NCBI RefSeq assembly: GCF_009650765.1
Contig: NZ_CP045740.1
Location: forward strand, 310,001 to 374,000
DNA length: 64,000 nucleotides
Reading direction: 5' to 3'
DNA from: Streptomyces sp. SUK 48
Lineage (GTDB): Bacteria; Actinomycetota; Actinomycetes; Streptomycetales; Streptomycetaceae
In this document: piece after piece, positions 1-8,748 of the stretch
Position numbering within the stretch: the stretch's first letter is position 1
Layout of the letters: each line of letters opens with the position of its first letter
Program-made: the position numbers and the translations under genes
Notes under the pieces: model-generated
What the model was told of the DNA's origin: nothing
Databases searched by the model: none
The model's input: the letters and a program-made list of their open reading frames with translations, nothing else

Positions 1-47
1 CCGTACGGTGGCGCGCGGTCGGTCGTCCGACAGGAGGGCACAAGCCG

Positions 48-897
48 GTGAAGGCATTCGTGGTGAAGGAGATCGGGAGCGTCGGCTTCATGGACAAGCC
101 CGTCCCCGAGCCGGGCCCCACCGACGCCGTGGTGCGGACGACCAAGGCGCTGATCTGCACCTCCGACTCGCACACCGTGCGGGGCGGCATCGGCCCCCGC
201 ACGAATCTCACCCTCGGCCACGAGGGCGTCGGCGTCGTGCACGCCGTGGGCGGCGAGGTCAGGGACGTCCGGCCCGGCGACCGGGTGCCGGCCGGGGCCA
301 TCACCCCCGACTGGGGCGACCTCGCCGCGCAGAACGGCTACCCCTCGCAGTCGGGCGGGCCGCTGGGCGGCTTCAAGTTCGCCACGGCCGGGGCGCGGCT
401 GCGGGGCGCGGGCCTGGTCATCGGCGTGGAGTCGGTGCCCGGCCGGCAGGAACTCGCCCGGTTCTACGGCGCGGACGTGATCGTGGACTTCGCCGAGGAG
501 GACGTGGTCGAGCGCGTCCATGAACTCACCGACGGGCAGGGCATGGACACCGCCATCGAGGCGCTCGGCGCGGACGTCACCTTCCAGACCGCGGTCAAGG
601 TGACCAGGCCGGGCGGCACGATCTCCGTCATCGGCTACGTCGGCCAGCGCGAGTTCGTGCACATCCCGCGCGTCGAATGGGGCGTGGGGCATGGCCGACA
701 AGACGATCGCGACCGGCCTGTGCCCCGGCGGCCGGCTCCGCATGGAGCGGCTGCTGCGGGTGCTGGAGAACAAGCGCCTCGACCCGACCCGGCTCACCAC
801 CCACCGCTTCCCCTTCAGCGAGATGGAGCGGGCCTTCGAGGTCTCGGACAAGAAGCCGGAGGACACCGTGAAGGTGCTGGTCACCTTCGACGAGTGA
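48..897 (+). pseudogene. Zinc-dependent alcohol dehydrogenase, decayed (internal deletion plus frameshift)
   Basis: The protein begins MKAFVVKEIG and has the catalytic-zinc segment LGHEGVGVVHAVG (about residues 57-69), so it belongs to the zinc-type medium-chain dehydrogenases. Two lesions are visible. Near 381 the reading passes from GGFKFA straight to TAGARLRGAG; intact members carry roughly 60-70 residues here, including the start of the Rossmann fold, so an in-frame deletion is inferred. At about 685-688 one G too many (gtggggcatgg) shifts the frame. The true C-terminus, MADKTIATGLCPGG to VLVTFDE, continues from 691 to 897 in the next frame. The start at 48 follows an AGGAGG-type site at 31-36. 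Without the deleted segment the NAD(P) site cannot form, so the product is very likely non-functional. Confidence 0.85.
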
Positions 898-949
898 GGC
901 GGCCCGGCAGCACGGTCCGGCTGACAGCAGGTCCAAGGAGCGAGCCCGT

Positions 950-2779
950 ATGTACGATCCCGATCCGCCCTTCCGTCCCGTCCGCGGACGGGACGGCCAC
1001 CTCCCGCTGGAGGATCTCGGCCTGATCGGCGACGGCACCACGGCGGCGCTGGTCGGCCTGGACGGCTCCATCCCCTGGATGTGCCTGCCCGGCTTCGACT
1101 CGGACGCGGTCTTCTGCGGTCTGCTCGACCACGCGCGCGGCGGCCACTTCACGGTGGCGCCCGAGGATCTGGTGGAGGCCCGGCAGCACTATCGGCCCGA
1201 CACCGGGGTGCTGGTCACCGAGCTGCGCTCGCGCACCGGCCTGGTACGGCTCACCGACGCGCTCGCTCTGAGGGCCGGCGCCGATCTCACCGAGGACATG
1301 CCGGCCGGGCGGGCGGAACTCGTGCGCTCGGCGGTCGTCCTGGACGGGCAGGTACGGCTGCGGGCCGAACTGGAGCCGCGCGGCGGCGGGCAGGCGCAGG
1401 CGCTGTTCAGCGGTCTCGAGGTACGCCCGCACCGGCAGCCGCACCTGCGCCTGCATCTGCGCGCCAACCGGCCCCTGACCGGTCTGCGCGGCACCCATGA
1501 ACTCCGGCAGGGCGAGCGCCTCGACCTGGTGCTGTCCTGGGGGCGCTTCCACCGGCACCACCGTTTCGACACCGACGCCATGCTCAAGAGCACCGCCGAC
1601 GCCTGGCACCGCTGGATGCGGCACTGCGACTACGCCGGACCACAGGCGGCCCTGGTCCGGCGGGCCGCGCTCACGCTGAAGATGTGCGACGACTGGGCCA
1701 GCGGCTCCCTGGTGGCCGCGCCCACCTCCTCGCTGCCCGCGCCGATCGGCGGCATCCGCAACTGGGACTACCGCTACACCTGGATCCGGGACGCGGCGTA
1801 CGCCGTGTTCGCGCTGCGCCGTATCGGCTTCGACGGGGAGGCGGACTCGTTCCTCGGCTGGGTCCTCGACGCCTTCGAGCACAGCCGGCAGCCGCGCATC
1901 ATGTACACCCTCCAGGGCACCGCGGTGCCGGACGAGGTGACGGACGGCGAACTGGCGGGCTACCGCGGTTCCGCCCCGGTGCGCTGGGGCAACGGCGCGA
2001 CCGACCAGCGCCAGCACGACGTGTACGGCGAGATCCTCGACTGCGCCGACCAGTGGCTGCTGTCGGGCGGGGAGATCCAGCCGGCGCTGTGGGCCGGTCT
2101 GGCCGGGCTCGCCGACGCGGCGGAGCGCGCCTGGCACCATCCCGACCAGGGGATCTGGGAAGTGCGCAGCGAAGGACGGGCGTTCACCTACTCGGCCGGG
2201 ATGTGCCAGGTGGCCCTGGACCGGGCGGTGCGCATCGGGGAGCGGCACGGCCTGCCCGGGCGGATCGAGCGGTGGCGGGCGGCGGCCGAGAAGGTGCGCC
2301 GCGTCATCCTGGAGGAGTCCTGGGACGAGAAGTCGCGCACCCTCAGCGCCCATCTGTCCGGCGGCGGCGTCCTCGACGCGAGCCTGCTGGCGCTGCCGTT
2401 GCGTGAGGTCGTACCTGCCGATCATCCGCGGATGGTGGCCACCGCCCAGGCCGTCGCGCAGCGGCTGTCGGCCGGGGGCGGGCTGCTGTACCGCTATCTG
2501 CACGACGAGGCCCCGGACGGACTGGCCGGTGACGAGGGCGCGTTCGTGCTGTGCAGCTTCTGGCTGGTCGACAACCTGGTCGGGCAGGGCCGCCTGGAGG
2601 AGGCCGGGGAGCTGTACGCGTCGCTGTGCGCGCGGGCCAGCACGGTCGGGCTGCTGTCGGAGCAGATCCACCCCACCACAGGAGAGTTCATGGGCAACTT
2701 CCCCCAGGCGTTCAGCCATATCGGCGTCATCGCGAGCGGTGTGAACCTCCAGCGGGCGAGGGCGGCGGGCGGGCGATGA
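950..2779 (+). CDS. Glycoside hydrolase family 15 (glucoamylase/trehalase-like)
   Basis: A cytoplasmic 609-residue GH15 protein without signal peptide. The N-terminal beta-sandwich (about 1-240) precedes the (alpha/alpha)6 barrel, whose hallmark GGIRNWDYRYTWIRD sits at about 267-281. The probable catalytic acids lie in GIWEVR (about 401-406) and LLSEQIHP (about 568-575). Family members hydrolyse alpha-glucosidic bonds in trehalose, maltooligosaccharides or glucans and release glucose; the substrate cannot be told from sequence. The start has an AAGGAG site at 935-940. The stop overlaps the next start as ATGA at 2776-2779, so translation is probably coupled to the dehydrogenase gene. Context (G6PD, gluconokinase) suggests that the glucose enters the oxidative pentose phosphate pathway. 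Confidence 0.92.
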   Translation: MYDPDPPFRPVRGRDGHLPLEDLGLIGDGTTAALVGLDGSIPWMCLPGFDSDAVFCGLLDHARGGHFTVAPEDLVEARQHYRPDTGVLVTELRSRTGLVRLTDALALRAGADLTEDMPAGRAELVRSAVVLDGQVRLRAELEPRGGGQAQALFSGLEVRPHRQPHLRLHLRANRPLTGLRGTHELRQGERLDLVLSWGRFHRHHRFDTDAMLKSTADAWHRWMRHCDYAGPQAALVRRAALTLKMCDDWASGSLVAAPTSSLPAPIGGIRNWDYRYTWIRDAAYAVFALRRIGFDGEADSFLGWVLDAFEHSRQPRIMYTLQGTAVPDEVTDGELAGYRGSAPVRWGNGATDQRQHDVYGEILDCADQWLLSGGEIQPALWAGLAGLADAAERAWHHPDQGIWEVRSEGRAFTYSAGMCQVALDRAVRIGERHGLPGRIERWRAAAEKVRRVILEESWDEKSRTLSAHLSGGGVLDASLLALPLREVVPADHPRMVATAQAVAQRLSAGGGLLYRYLHDEAPDGLAGDEGAFVLCSFWLVDNLVGQGRLEEAGELYASLCARASTVGLLSEQIHPTTGEFMGNFPQAFSHIGVIASGVNLQRARAAGGR

Positions 2780-4224
2780 TCGGGCGTCTGGTCGTCCTGG
2801 GCGCGACGGGGGATCTCAGCGGGCGCTTCCTCATGCCGGCCCTCGCCGCCCTGCGGGCCGCGGGGCACCTCGGCGACGGGTTCCGGCTGACCGGGGCGAG
2901 CCGTGAGGAACTGACCACGGAGGAGTTCCGGGAGTGGATCGCCGACTGGCTCGACCGGCAGGGCGACGGCCTCCCGGCCGACGCCCGGCGGGCGGTCGTG
3001 GAGTCGGCGCACTACCAGCGGGCCGATGTCACCGACCAGGAGGACGTCCGGGCGCTCGTGGACGGTGACGAGCCGGTGGCGCTGTATCTGGCGCTGCCGC
3101 CCTCGCTCTTCCCCCGGGTGGTCTCCGCGCTGCGCTCGGCGGGCCTGCCGGCCGGCAGCAGGATCGTACTGGAGAAGCCGTTCGGCGAAGATCTCGACAG
3201 CGCGCGCGAGTTGAACGCACGCCTGGCCGAACTGGTGCCGGAGCGGGCGGTGTTCCGGGTGGACCACTTCCTGGCCATGACCACGGTGCAGAACGTACTG
3301 GGCAGCAGGCTCGCCAACCGGGTGCTGGAACCCCTGTGGAACAGCACCCACATCGCCGAGGTGGAGATCGTCTGGGACGAGAGCCTCGCGCTGGAAGGCC
3401 GGGCCGGTTACTACGACCGCGTCGGCGCCCTGAAGGACATGGTGCAGAACCATCTCCTCCAGGTGCTCTGCCTGGTCGCGATGGAGCCCCCGGTCACCCT
3501 GGGCGAGCGGGATCTGCGGGACCGCAAGGTCGATGTGCTGCGCTCGGTGCGGCTGCTGACCGAGTACGACGTGGTGCACCGCACCCGGCGCGCCCGCTAC
3601 ACCGCGGGTCGGATCGAGGAGCGGGAGGTGCCGTCGTACACGGACGAGGAAGGTGTGGACCCCGGGCGCGGCAGCGAGACCTTCGCCGAGGTGGAGCTGG
3701 AACTGGACAGCTGGCGCTGGGCGGGCACGACGTTCCGGCTGCGCAGCGGCAAGGGGCTGCGGGCGGACCGCAAGGAGGTCGCGGTGCGGTTCCGGCCCGT
3801 GCCGCATCTGCCGTTCGGGCACACCGGGGAGGTGGAGCCCAATGTGCTGCGCTTCGGCCTCGAACCGGAGGGCCTGACCCTGGATCTGATGGGCACCGGC
3901 GCGCGGGCCGGGCATCTCACCGGGCTGGAGCTGTCGGCCGAGCTGGAACCCGCCGAACTGCCCGCCTACGGACGGCTGTTGCTGGACGTGCTGCGAGGCG
4001 ATCCCGCCCTGTCGATCCGCGGCGACGAGGCGGAGGAGGCGTGGCGGGTGCTGACCCCGGTGCTCACGGCGTGGGAGCGGGACCTCGTCCCGCTGGAGGA
4101 GTACCCGGCGGGCTCGGACGGACCGGTGCCCCGGGGCGCGTACGGGCCCGGCCCGGTGACCAGGGAGGCGCTGCTGCACGAGGAGACGGTGCTGGGTACG
4201 GCGGCCGATGGCGGCCGGACGTGA
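2776..4224 (+). CDS. zwf: Glucose-6-phosphate dehydrogenase family protein, divergent active site
   Basis: A 482-residue G6PD family member. The N-terminal Rossmann motif is GATGDLSGRF (8-17) and the conserved C-terminal-domain stretch VQNHLLQVLCLVAMEPP (from 223) contains the catalytic-base histidine H226. The family signature, normally DHYLGKE, reads DHFLAMT at 163-169, so methionine 168 stands where the substrate-binding lysine is almost invariant. This is a direct observation; its meaning is inference: a paralogue with altered substrate, reduced activity or another role. The start is fixed by the ATGA overlap with the GH15 gene. The gluconokinase gene follows 27 bp after the stop. Confidence is high for the family and moderate for the classical reaction (glucose-6-phosphate to 6-phosphogluconolactone). 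Confidence 0.85.
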   Translation: MIGRLVVLGATGDLSGRFLMPALAALRAAGHLGDGFRLTGASREELTTEEFREWIADWLDRQGDGLPADARRAVVESAHYQRADVTDQEDVRALVDGDEPVALYLALPPSLFPRVVSALRSAGLPAGSRIVLEKPFGEDLDSARELNARLAELVPERAVFRVDHFLAMTTVQNVLGSRLANRVLEPLWNSTHIAEVEIVWDESLALEGRAGYYDRVGALKDMVQNHLLQVLCLVAMEPPVTLGERDLRDRKVDVLRSVRLLTEYDVVHRTRRARYTAGRIEEREVPSYTDEEGVDPGRGSETFAEVELELDSWRWAGTTFRLRSGKGLRADRKEVAVRFRPVPHLPFGHTGEVEPNVLRFGLEPEGLTLDLMGTGARAGHLTGLELSAELEPAELPAYGRLLLDVLRGDPALSIRGDEAEEAWRVLTPVLTAWERDLVPLEEYPAGSDGPVPRGAYGPGPVTREALLHEETVLGTAADGGRT

Positions 4225-4251
4225 GGGGATGCGAGGAGAAGGGGCGGTCCG

Positions 4252-4791
4252 ATGCGCCGTGAACCGGGCGGGCGTCCGCCGTGCGTCGTCGTGATCGGGG
4301 TGTCCGGGGTGGGCAAGACGACCGTGGCCCGGCTGCTCGCGCGGCGGCTGGACGTTCCGTTCGCCGAGGCGGACGACTTCCACTCTCCCGAGAGCGTCGC
4401 CAAGATGTCGGCGGGCGTGCCGCTCACGGACGCCGACCGGGAGAACTGGCTGGCGGCGATCGGCCGCTGGCTGCGTGCGCGCGACCGGGCGGGGACCGGC
4501 GGTGTGGTGCCCTGCTCGGCGCTGCGCCGCCGCTACCGGGACGTGCTGCGGGCGGCCTGCCCGGACGCCTTCTTCGTGCATCTGACGGCCCGGCACGAGG
4601 AGGTGGGGCGGCGGATGAGCGAGCGCCCCGGCCATTTCATGCCGCGGGCGCTGCTGGAGTCGCAGGAGGCGACGCTGGAACCGCTGGAGGCGGATGAACG
4701 GGGCGGCGCCGTGGACGCGGGCCCGGCTCCCGGGGCCGTCGTCGAGGCGGTCCTCGACCTCATGGCCGAGAGGGAGGCCAACGGGGCTTAG
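4252..4791 (+). CDS. gntK: Gluconokinase
   Basis: A 179-residue GntK-type kinase that phosphorylates D-gluconate to 6-phosphogluconate with ATP. The Walker A P-loop GVSGVGKTT lies at 16-24. The stretch ADDFHSPESVAKMSAGVPLTD and the later CSALRRRYRDVLR are characteristic of gluconate kinases within the shikimate-kinase-like fold. Its length matches the family. It is the last gene of the GH15-zwf-gntK run, starts 28 bp after the dehydrogenase stop with GGAGAAGGGG upstream, and is followed by a hairpin terminator. Its product is the same metabolite that the upstream dehydrogenase branch would reach, so the operon is a glucose/gluconate entry module for the pentose phosphate pathway. Confidence 0.92.
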   Translation: MRREPGGRPPCVVVIGVSGVGKTTVARLLARRLDVPFAEADDFHSPESVAKMSAGVPLTDADRENWLAAIGRWLRARDRAGTGGVVPCSALRRRYRDVLRAACPDAFFVHLTARHEEVGRRMSERPGHFMPRALLESQEATLEPLEADERGGAVDAGPAPGAVVEAVLDLMAEREANGA

Positions 4792-4820
4792 CCCGAACCC
4801 GGTTGGAGGGGCGGGCGGAC

Positions 4821-4842
4821 CCGGGCGACGGCGGTCGCCCGG
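4821..4842. terminator. Hairpin between convergent genes
   Basis: A perfect 9-bp stem, CCGGGCGAC (4821-4829) and GTCGCCCGG (4834-4842), closes a 4-nt loop. It lies in the 69-bp gap between the convergent gluconokinase gene and the small secreted protein gene and probably terminates both. There is no T-run, as is usual in Streptomyces. Confidence 0.65.
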
Positions 4843-4860
4843 ATACCGGCCGGCCCGAGG

Positions 4861-5358
4861 TCAGCAGCCGCCGCAGTTGTAGTACAGGGCGTCCCAGTGG
4901 CTGCTCTCGTCGGCGTAGACGTTGCCGGAGGCCGCGGTCCACATCGGGTAACCGTCGCCGCGCAGGCCGGAGTAGGTGAAATTGTTCTTGATGTAGTTGG
5001 TGACGCAGGTGTTCTTGCCGTAGTCGAGCTTGTAGCCGTTCCAGTGGGAGTACGTGCCGGAAGCGTGCCCGGTCTCGGTGCCGCCGGTGATGTTCAGGGC
5101 GCAGCCGCTGGCGTGCTTGAGGGTCACGGCACCCTGGGCGGTGGTCAGATTGAGCTGGTCGAACGACGTACAGGTCGAGTTGTTGCGGTCGGAGCAGCCA
5201 CCGGAGGAGGACCAGGTGATGCCCGCGTCGCGGAACATCTGGGTCGCGGTGGCGTTGCTGATCTTGGTGACCGCGAAGGCGTCCGTCGCGGTGCCGAGGA
5301 CGGCGACACCGGGAGCGACGACCAGCGCGAGGGCGGTCAGGGCCGAGCGGACCTTCAT
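4861..5358 (-). CDS. Small secreted protein, possibly M15-peptidase-like
   Basis: A 165-residue protein with a Sec signal peptide (MKVRSALTALALVVAPGVAV, cleavage probably after AFA near residue 29). The mature part has several cysteines and the motif GHASGTYSHWNGYKLDY, which resembles the zinc-binding H-x(n)-G-x-x-x-D region of M15/VanY-type D,D-peptidases. This likeness is weak, and a third zinc ligand is not obvious. If correct it would act on peptidoglycan stem peptides outside the cell. The start is supported by an AGGAGG site just upstream (rc of 5365-5370). It is monocistronic, converging on gntK and followed upstream by 150 bp of intergenic DNA. Function unassigned. Confidence 0.75.
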   Translation of the reverse strand: MKVRSALTALALVVAPGVAVLGTATDAFAVTKISNATATQMFRDAGITWSSSGGCSDRNNSTCTSFDQLNLTTAQGAVTLKHASGCALNITGGTETGHASGTYSHWNGYKLDYGKNTCVTNYIKNNFTYSGLRGDGYPMWTAASGNVYADESSHWDALYYNCGGC

Positions 5359-5516
5359 GGGCGAGCCTCCTGCGAAAGGCCGGGCAACGTGTGGGGCGAC
5401 GGTGCAGGTGGTGCGTGGGGATGATGCCAGAGGTCCCGGCGCGTCCGCCAGGGATCGCGGGCATCGCGGGCGTGACGGCCGCACGACGGTCTCGAGTCCG
5501 TTCGCCGACCGCTGGA

Positions 5517-6584
5517 TCACCGGACGGCGCTCCGCTCGCCGACCGTCGGGTACGACGCCGCGCGGGCCCCTTTCACGACGGCGCGCCGTGCCGACACCTT
5601 CTGCGCCAGCCCGTACACCAGGGCGACCAGCAGCGCGTGCGGCTGCCCCGGCAGTGCCTGTACGACGACGACCGTGCTGACGCTGACATTGCTCATCCCG
5701 CACGCCAGGGTGACCGTGGCCCCCGCGCCGGGCGGCAGGCGCAGCGCGCGGGCGGTGAGCGAACCCGCGAGGAAGGCCAGCCGGCACACGCCCCACCCCA
5801 CGGCGGCGCACAGCGCGACGGCCGTCCAGGGCTCCCGGTGCAGCACGGGGACCGCGGCGGTGGCGTTGACGTACGTCAGTGCGAGCAGCGCGGTGATCGC
5901 CACCAGGGGTGCCGCGGCGAGCAGGCGGCCGGTGACGGCGGCGGGGACGGTTCTCCGGGCGAGCAGGCCGAGCGCGCAGGGCAGCGCGACGGCCCCGGTG
6001 AGCAGCGCCCGCGCCTGCCCGGCCGCGCCCTCGGCCGACGCCCGGGTGGGGGCCGCCGACGGCAGGACGTGCCCCAGCAGGCCGAGTGTCGTGGGCATGG
6101 TCAGCGGGCTGAGCAGCGCGGAGAGCAGCACGACGGCCAGCAGGGCGGTGACCTCTCCGTCCCGGCCGATCCAGACCGTCGCGGCGGCGGCCACGGGCGC
6201 CGCCGCGATCAGCGCCACGGCCGTGGACAGTCCGCCGGCCGGCCCGCGCAGCCCGGCGCCGTACAGCACCAGGGCGGTGGCCGGCGCCAGGACGAAGGCG
6301 GTCAGCAGATGCCCGGCGAGACCGGCGAGCACGGTCCTCGGCTGCCGGACGGCGGCCAGGGCGCGGCCCGGCGGCACCTGGAAGGCGGCGGCGAAGAGGA
6401 TGACGAACAGCGCGACGGACGGCGCGTCGAGGCGCAGTCCGAAGAGGCCGAGCGCGGTTCGGCGCAGCCGGGTCCCGGGGCCGGGGACGAGCAGGGCGAG
6501 CAGGTAGCAGAGGAGGACGGCCGGGCCCAGACGCCGGTGGATCCAGCCGGACAGCCGGGCGCAGCGGGCAGAGCGAGCGGGCAT
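5517..6584 (-). CDS. Bile acid:sodium symporter (BASS) family membrane protein
   Basis: A 355-residue integral membrane protein with about nine to ten hydrophobic helices, no soluble domain, and the BASS/ACR3-like signature CGMSNVSVSTVVVV near residue 293. That position corresponds to the GMRN-type motif of sodium-coupled organic anion carriers. The length is typical of the family. The substrate is unknown; members carry bile acids, pantoate, pyruvate or arsenite. The start ATG at 6584 has GGAA about 6 nt upstream. Neighbours give no pathway hint. The C-terminus ends in a short basic tail. Confidence 0.75.
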   Translation of the reverse strand: MPARSARCARLSGWIHRRLGPAVLLCYLLALLVPGPGTRLRRTALGLFGLRLDAPSVALFVILFAAAFQVPPGRALAAVRQPRTVLAGLAGHLLTAFVLAPATALVLYGAGLRGPAGGLSTAVALIAAAPVAAAATVWIGRDGEVTALLAVVLLSALLSPLTMPTTLGLLGHVLPSAAPTRASAEGAAGQARALLTGAVALPCALGLLARRTVPAAVTGRLLAAAPLVAITALLALTYVNATAAVPVLHREPWTAVALCAAVGWGVCRLAFLAGSLTARALRLPPGAGATVTLACGMSNVSVSTVVVVQALPGQPHALLVALVYGLAQKVSARRAVVKGARAASYPTVGERSAVR

Positions 6585-6672
6585 GGGGAGTTCCTTGGTG
6601 TGCCGCGGGAGGGTGGGGGACGCGCGACGGCCGGGCGGACGCCCCGTACGGGCGCTCGCGGCCGGGAACTCC

Positions 6673-7254
6673 CTAGACCCTGAGCAGCGGTTCCGGACGC
6701 CCGCCGGGCACCGGCCGGGGCGCTCGCGGCTCCGGGGCCGCCGGCGGGGCGCTCGCCCGCACCCCTGGGCGTGTGCCGTCCGCGACGCGCGCGGGGACGC
6801 GCGGGACGGGCTCGGATGCGAGGGTCATCGCGGTGGTCGCGGCGCGGCCGTGACACCGGGGGCCCGCCACCTTCGGTGTCCCCGCGCCACCAGCCCGGGT
6901 CGCCGCCTTCGGCGTCCCCGCGATACCGGCCCGGGTCACCGCCCTCGGTGTCCCCGCGATACCGGCCCGGGTCGCCGCCGCGGCGACGGTCCCGGACGCG
7001 TCCGCGGCCCGTGGCCCGGCCACCGCCCGGGGCGCGGTCGCGGCGGACGGCCGGTGCGTCGCGTCGACGGCGGATCCGGCCAGGGCCCGCATGCGCGGGC
7101 AGCCGCCGAGCGCGGCGGTGAGGACGGCACAGACGAGCGCGGCGACGAGGAGGGCCGCCCAGACAGGGCGGGCGCTCGTCGGCGGTCTCGGTTCCGCGCC
7201 CCGCACACGCACGCCTCGGACGCTACGACGCCCGCGCGGGAGCAGGGCGTTCAT
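6673..7254 (-). CDS. Hypothetical single-pass membrane protein with 12-residue repeats
   Basis: A possible 193-residue protein. One hydrophobic segment (VWAALLVAALVCAVLTAALG, about 31-50) follows a basic N-terminus; the rest is Ala/Pro/Arg-rich and low in complexity. Three 12-residue units of the type AGIAGTPRAVTR arise from a 36-bp tandem repeat (6875-6982). The ribosome-binding site is weak and no domain is recognisable. Its reading frame shows normal Streptomyces third-position bias, but the repetitive GC-rich composition makes a chance reading frame possible. It is divergent from the sulfide operon and starts about 80 bp from the first operator, so it could share that control region. Confidence 0.4.
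   Translation of the reverse strand: MNALLPRGRRSVRGVRVRGAEPRPPTSARPVWAALLVAALVCAVLTAALGGCPRMRALAGSAVDATHRPSAATAPRAVAGPRAADASGTVAAAATRAGIAGTPRAVTRAGIAGTPKAATRAGGAGTPKVAGPRCHGRAATTAMTLASEPVPRVPARVADGTRPGVRASAPPAAPEPRAPRPVPGGRPEPLLRV
6875..6982. repeat. 36-bp tandem repeat, three copies
   Basis: Units at 6875-6910, 6911-6946 and 6947-6982, each beginning GGyGTCCCCGCG and containing CCCGGGTCrCCGCC. The unit is twelve codons, so copy changes keep the frame of the minus-strand hypothetical gene. Confidence 0.85.
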
Positions 7255-7331
7255 GCCACGCGGCGCGCTGCCGCGTCCCCTCGCACGGGTCTACGGCAGG
7301 CCCCGCACAGACCCGGAATTACCTCTGAGGC

Positions 7332-7406
7332 AAATACCCAGCGGGGTATTTGACCGTCTCGACGGGACCGTCATAGCTTCGATCACGGAAACCCCCCGGG
7401 GTATTT
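7332..7406 (+). promoter_or_regulatory. Promoter with two CsoR/CstR-type operators ahead of the sulfide:quinone oxidoreductase gene
   Basis: Operator 1 is the near-perfect palindrome AAATACCC-AGCG-GGGTATTT at 7332-7351. Operator 2, about 56 bp downstream centre to centre, is AAACCCCCCGGGGTATTT at 7389-7406. Between them is a plausible promoter: TTGACC (7350-7355), an 18-nt spacer and TAGCTT (7374-7379), which puts the start of transcription at about 7386. Operator 1 thus overlaps the -35 box and operator 2 lies at the start site. TACCCC-GGGGTA half sites are known for CsoR copper repressors and CstR persulfide sensors; the gene content points to CstR. Confidence 0.75.
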
Positions 7407-7500
7407 GAGGAGACAACCAAACGGGTGTGCGGCAGGGCCCGCGCACCGGTACGACCCTCGGCCCGACGACGTCAGGGCCGGCACAGGAAGGACTCCAGCC

Positions 7501-8730
7501 ATGGTCGCAAGCCCCATACCCGACACCGAGACGATCACCGGCCGGCACCGGGTCGCCATCGTCGGCGGCGGCAGCGCGGGCATCAGCGTCGCCGCCCGGC
7601 TGTGCCGCGCGGGCGTCACCGACATCACGCTCGTCGAACCGTCCGACAGCCACTGGTACCAGCCCCTGTGGACCCTGGTCGGCGGCGGCCAGGCGGCCCT
7701 GCGCAGCACCCGCCGCCCCGAGGCGTCCGTGATCCCGGACGGGGTGCGCTGGATCCGCCGGCATGCCCTCGCCGTGGACCCGGACGCGCGGACGATCGCC
7801 CTCTCCGGCGGCGCCGAACTCTCCTACGAGCACCTGGTGATGACCCCCGGACTGCAACTGGACTGGGACGCCGTGCCGGGCCTCGCCGAGGCCGTCGGAC
7901 ACGACCGGGTGGCCAGCAACTACGCGCCCGAGTACGCCCCGCGCACCTGGGAGCTGATCAGGAACATGCGCTCGGGCACGGCCGTCTTCACCCACCCGGC
8001 CACACCGCTCAAGTGCGGCGGGGCGCCGCAGAAGATCGCCTACCTGGCGGCCGACCACTGGCGCAGGCGGGGCGTCCTGGACCGCATCCGGATCGTCCTG
8101 GTGATCCCCGACGCCACCCTGTTCAAGGTGCCCGAGTGGGGCCGCGTCCTGGAGCGGGTGGCCGACCGGTACGGCATCGAGGTGCGGCTGCGCTCGGAGA
8201 TGACCGCCGTGGACGGCGACCGCCGCGAGATCACCGTCACCGACCACGCGAGCGGCCGCGCGGAGACCATCGGATACGACCTTCTGCACGCCGTGCCCCC
8301 GCAGAGCGCGCCCGACTGGGTCAAGCGGAGCCCGCTCGCCGATCCCGCCGCCCCGCTGGGCTTCGTCGCCGCCGACCAGTACACCCTGCGACACCCGCGG
8401 TATCCGGAGGTGTTCGCGCTCGGCGACGTGGCGAATCTGCCGACGTCCAAGACCGGCGCCGCGGTGCGCAAGCAGGCCCCGGTGGTCGCCGCCAACCTGC
8501 TGGACGTGATGAACGGCCGGACACCGGCGCACCGGTACGACGGCTACACCTCCTGCCCCCTGGTGACCGCCCGCGACCGGATGCTGCTGGCCGAGTTCGA
8601 CTACGACCTGACGCCCCGGCCCTCCTTCCCGCTGATCGACACCTTCAAGGAACGGCGCGACATGTGGGTCTTCAAGCGCTACCTGCTGCCGCAGATCTAC
8701 TGGCGCGGCATGCTCACCGGCCGCCTCTGA
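7501..8730 (+). CDS. sqr: Sulfide:quinone oxidoreductase
   Basis: A 409-residue FAD-dependent membrane-associated enzyme that oxidises sulfide and passes electrons to the quinone pool, yielding a persulfide on an acceptor thiol. The FAD Rossmann motif GGGSAG is at 22-27 and the second FAD contact VFALGDVANLPTSKTG near 304-319. Cysteines C172 (PLKCGGAPQK) and C352 (YTSCPL) match the redox pair of SQOR-type enzymes. The C-terminal hydrophobic/aromatic segment (WVFKRYLLPQIYWRGM) fits membrane contact. The start ATG 7501 has AGGAAGGA 8-15 nt upstream. It is the first gene of the sulfide locus and is under paired CstR-type operators. Confidence 0.9.
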   Translation: MVASPIPDTETITGRHRVAIVGGGSAGISVAARLCRAGVTDITLVEPSDSHWYQPLWTLVGGGQAALRSTRRPEASVIPDGVRWIRRHALAVDPDARTIALSGGAELSYEHLVMTPGLQLDWDAVPGLAEAVGHDRVASNYAPEYAPRTWELIRNMRSGTAVFTHPATPLKCGGAPQKIAYLAADHWRRRGVLDRIRIVLVIPDATLFKVPEWGRVLERVADRYGIEVRLRSEMTAVDGDRREITVTDHASGRAETIGYDLLHAVPPQSAPDWVKRSPLADPAAPLGFVAADQYTLRHPRYPEVFALGDVANLPTSKTGAAVRKQAPVVAANLLDVMNGRTPAHRYDGYTSCPLVTARDRMLLAEFDYDLTPRPSFPLIDTFKERRDMWVFKRYLLPQIYWRGMLTGRL

Positions 8731-8748
8731 ATCCCGGCACGCGTACGG

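Noticed and set aside
881..4635. Long minus-strand frames (612 and 713 codons) over the GH15-zwf-gntK operon
   Set aside because: Shadows of three genes with clear motifs on the plus strand.
6875..6982. CRISPR-like array
   Set aside because: Directly adjoining 36-bp units without spacers, inside a possible coding region.
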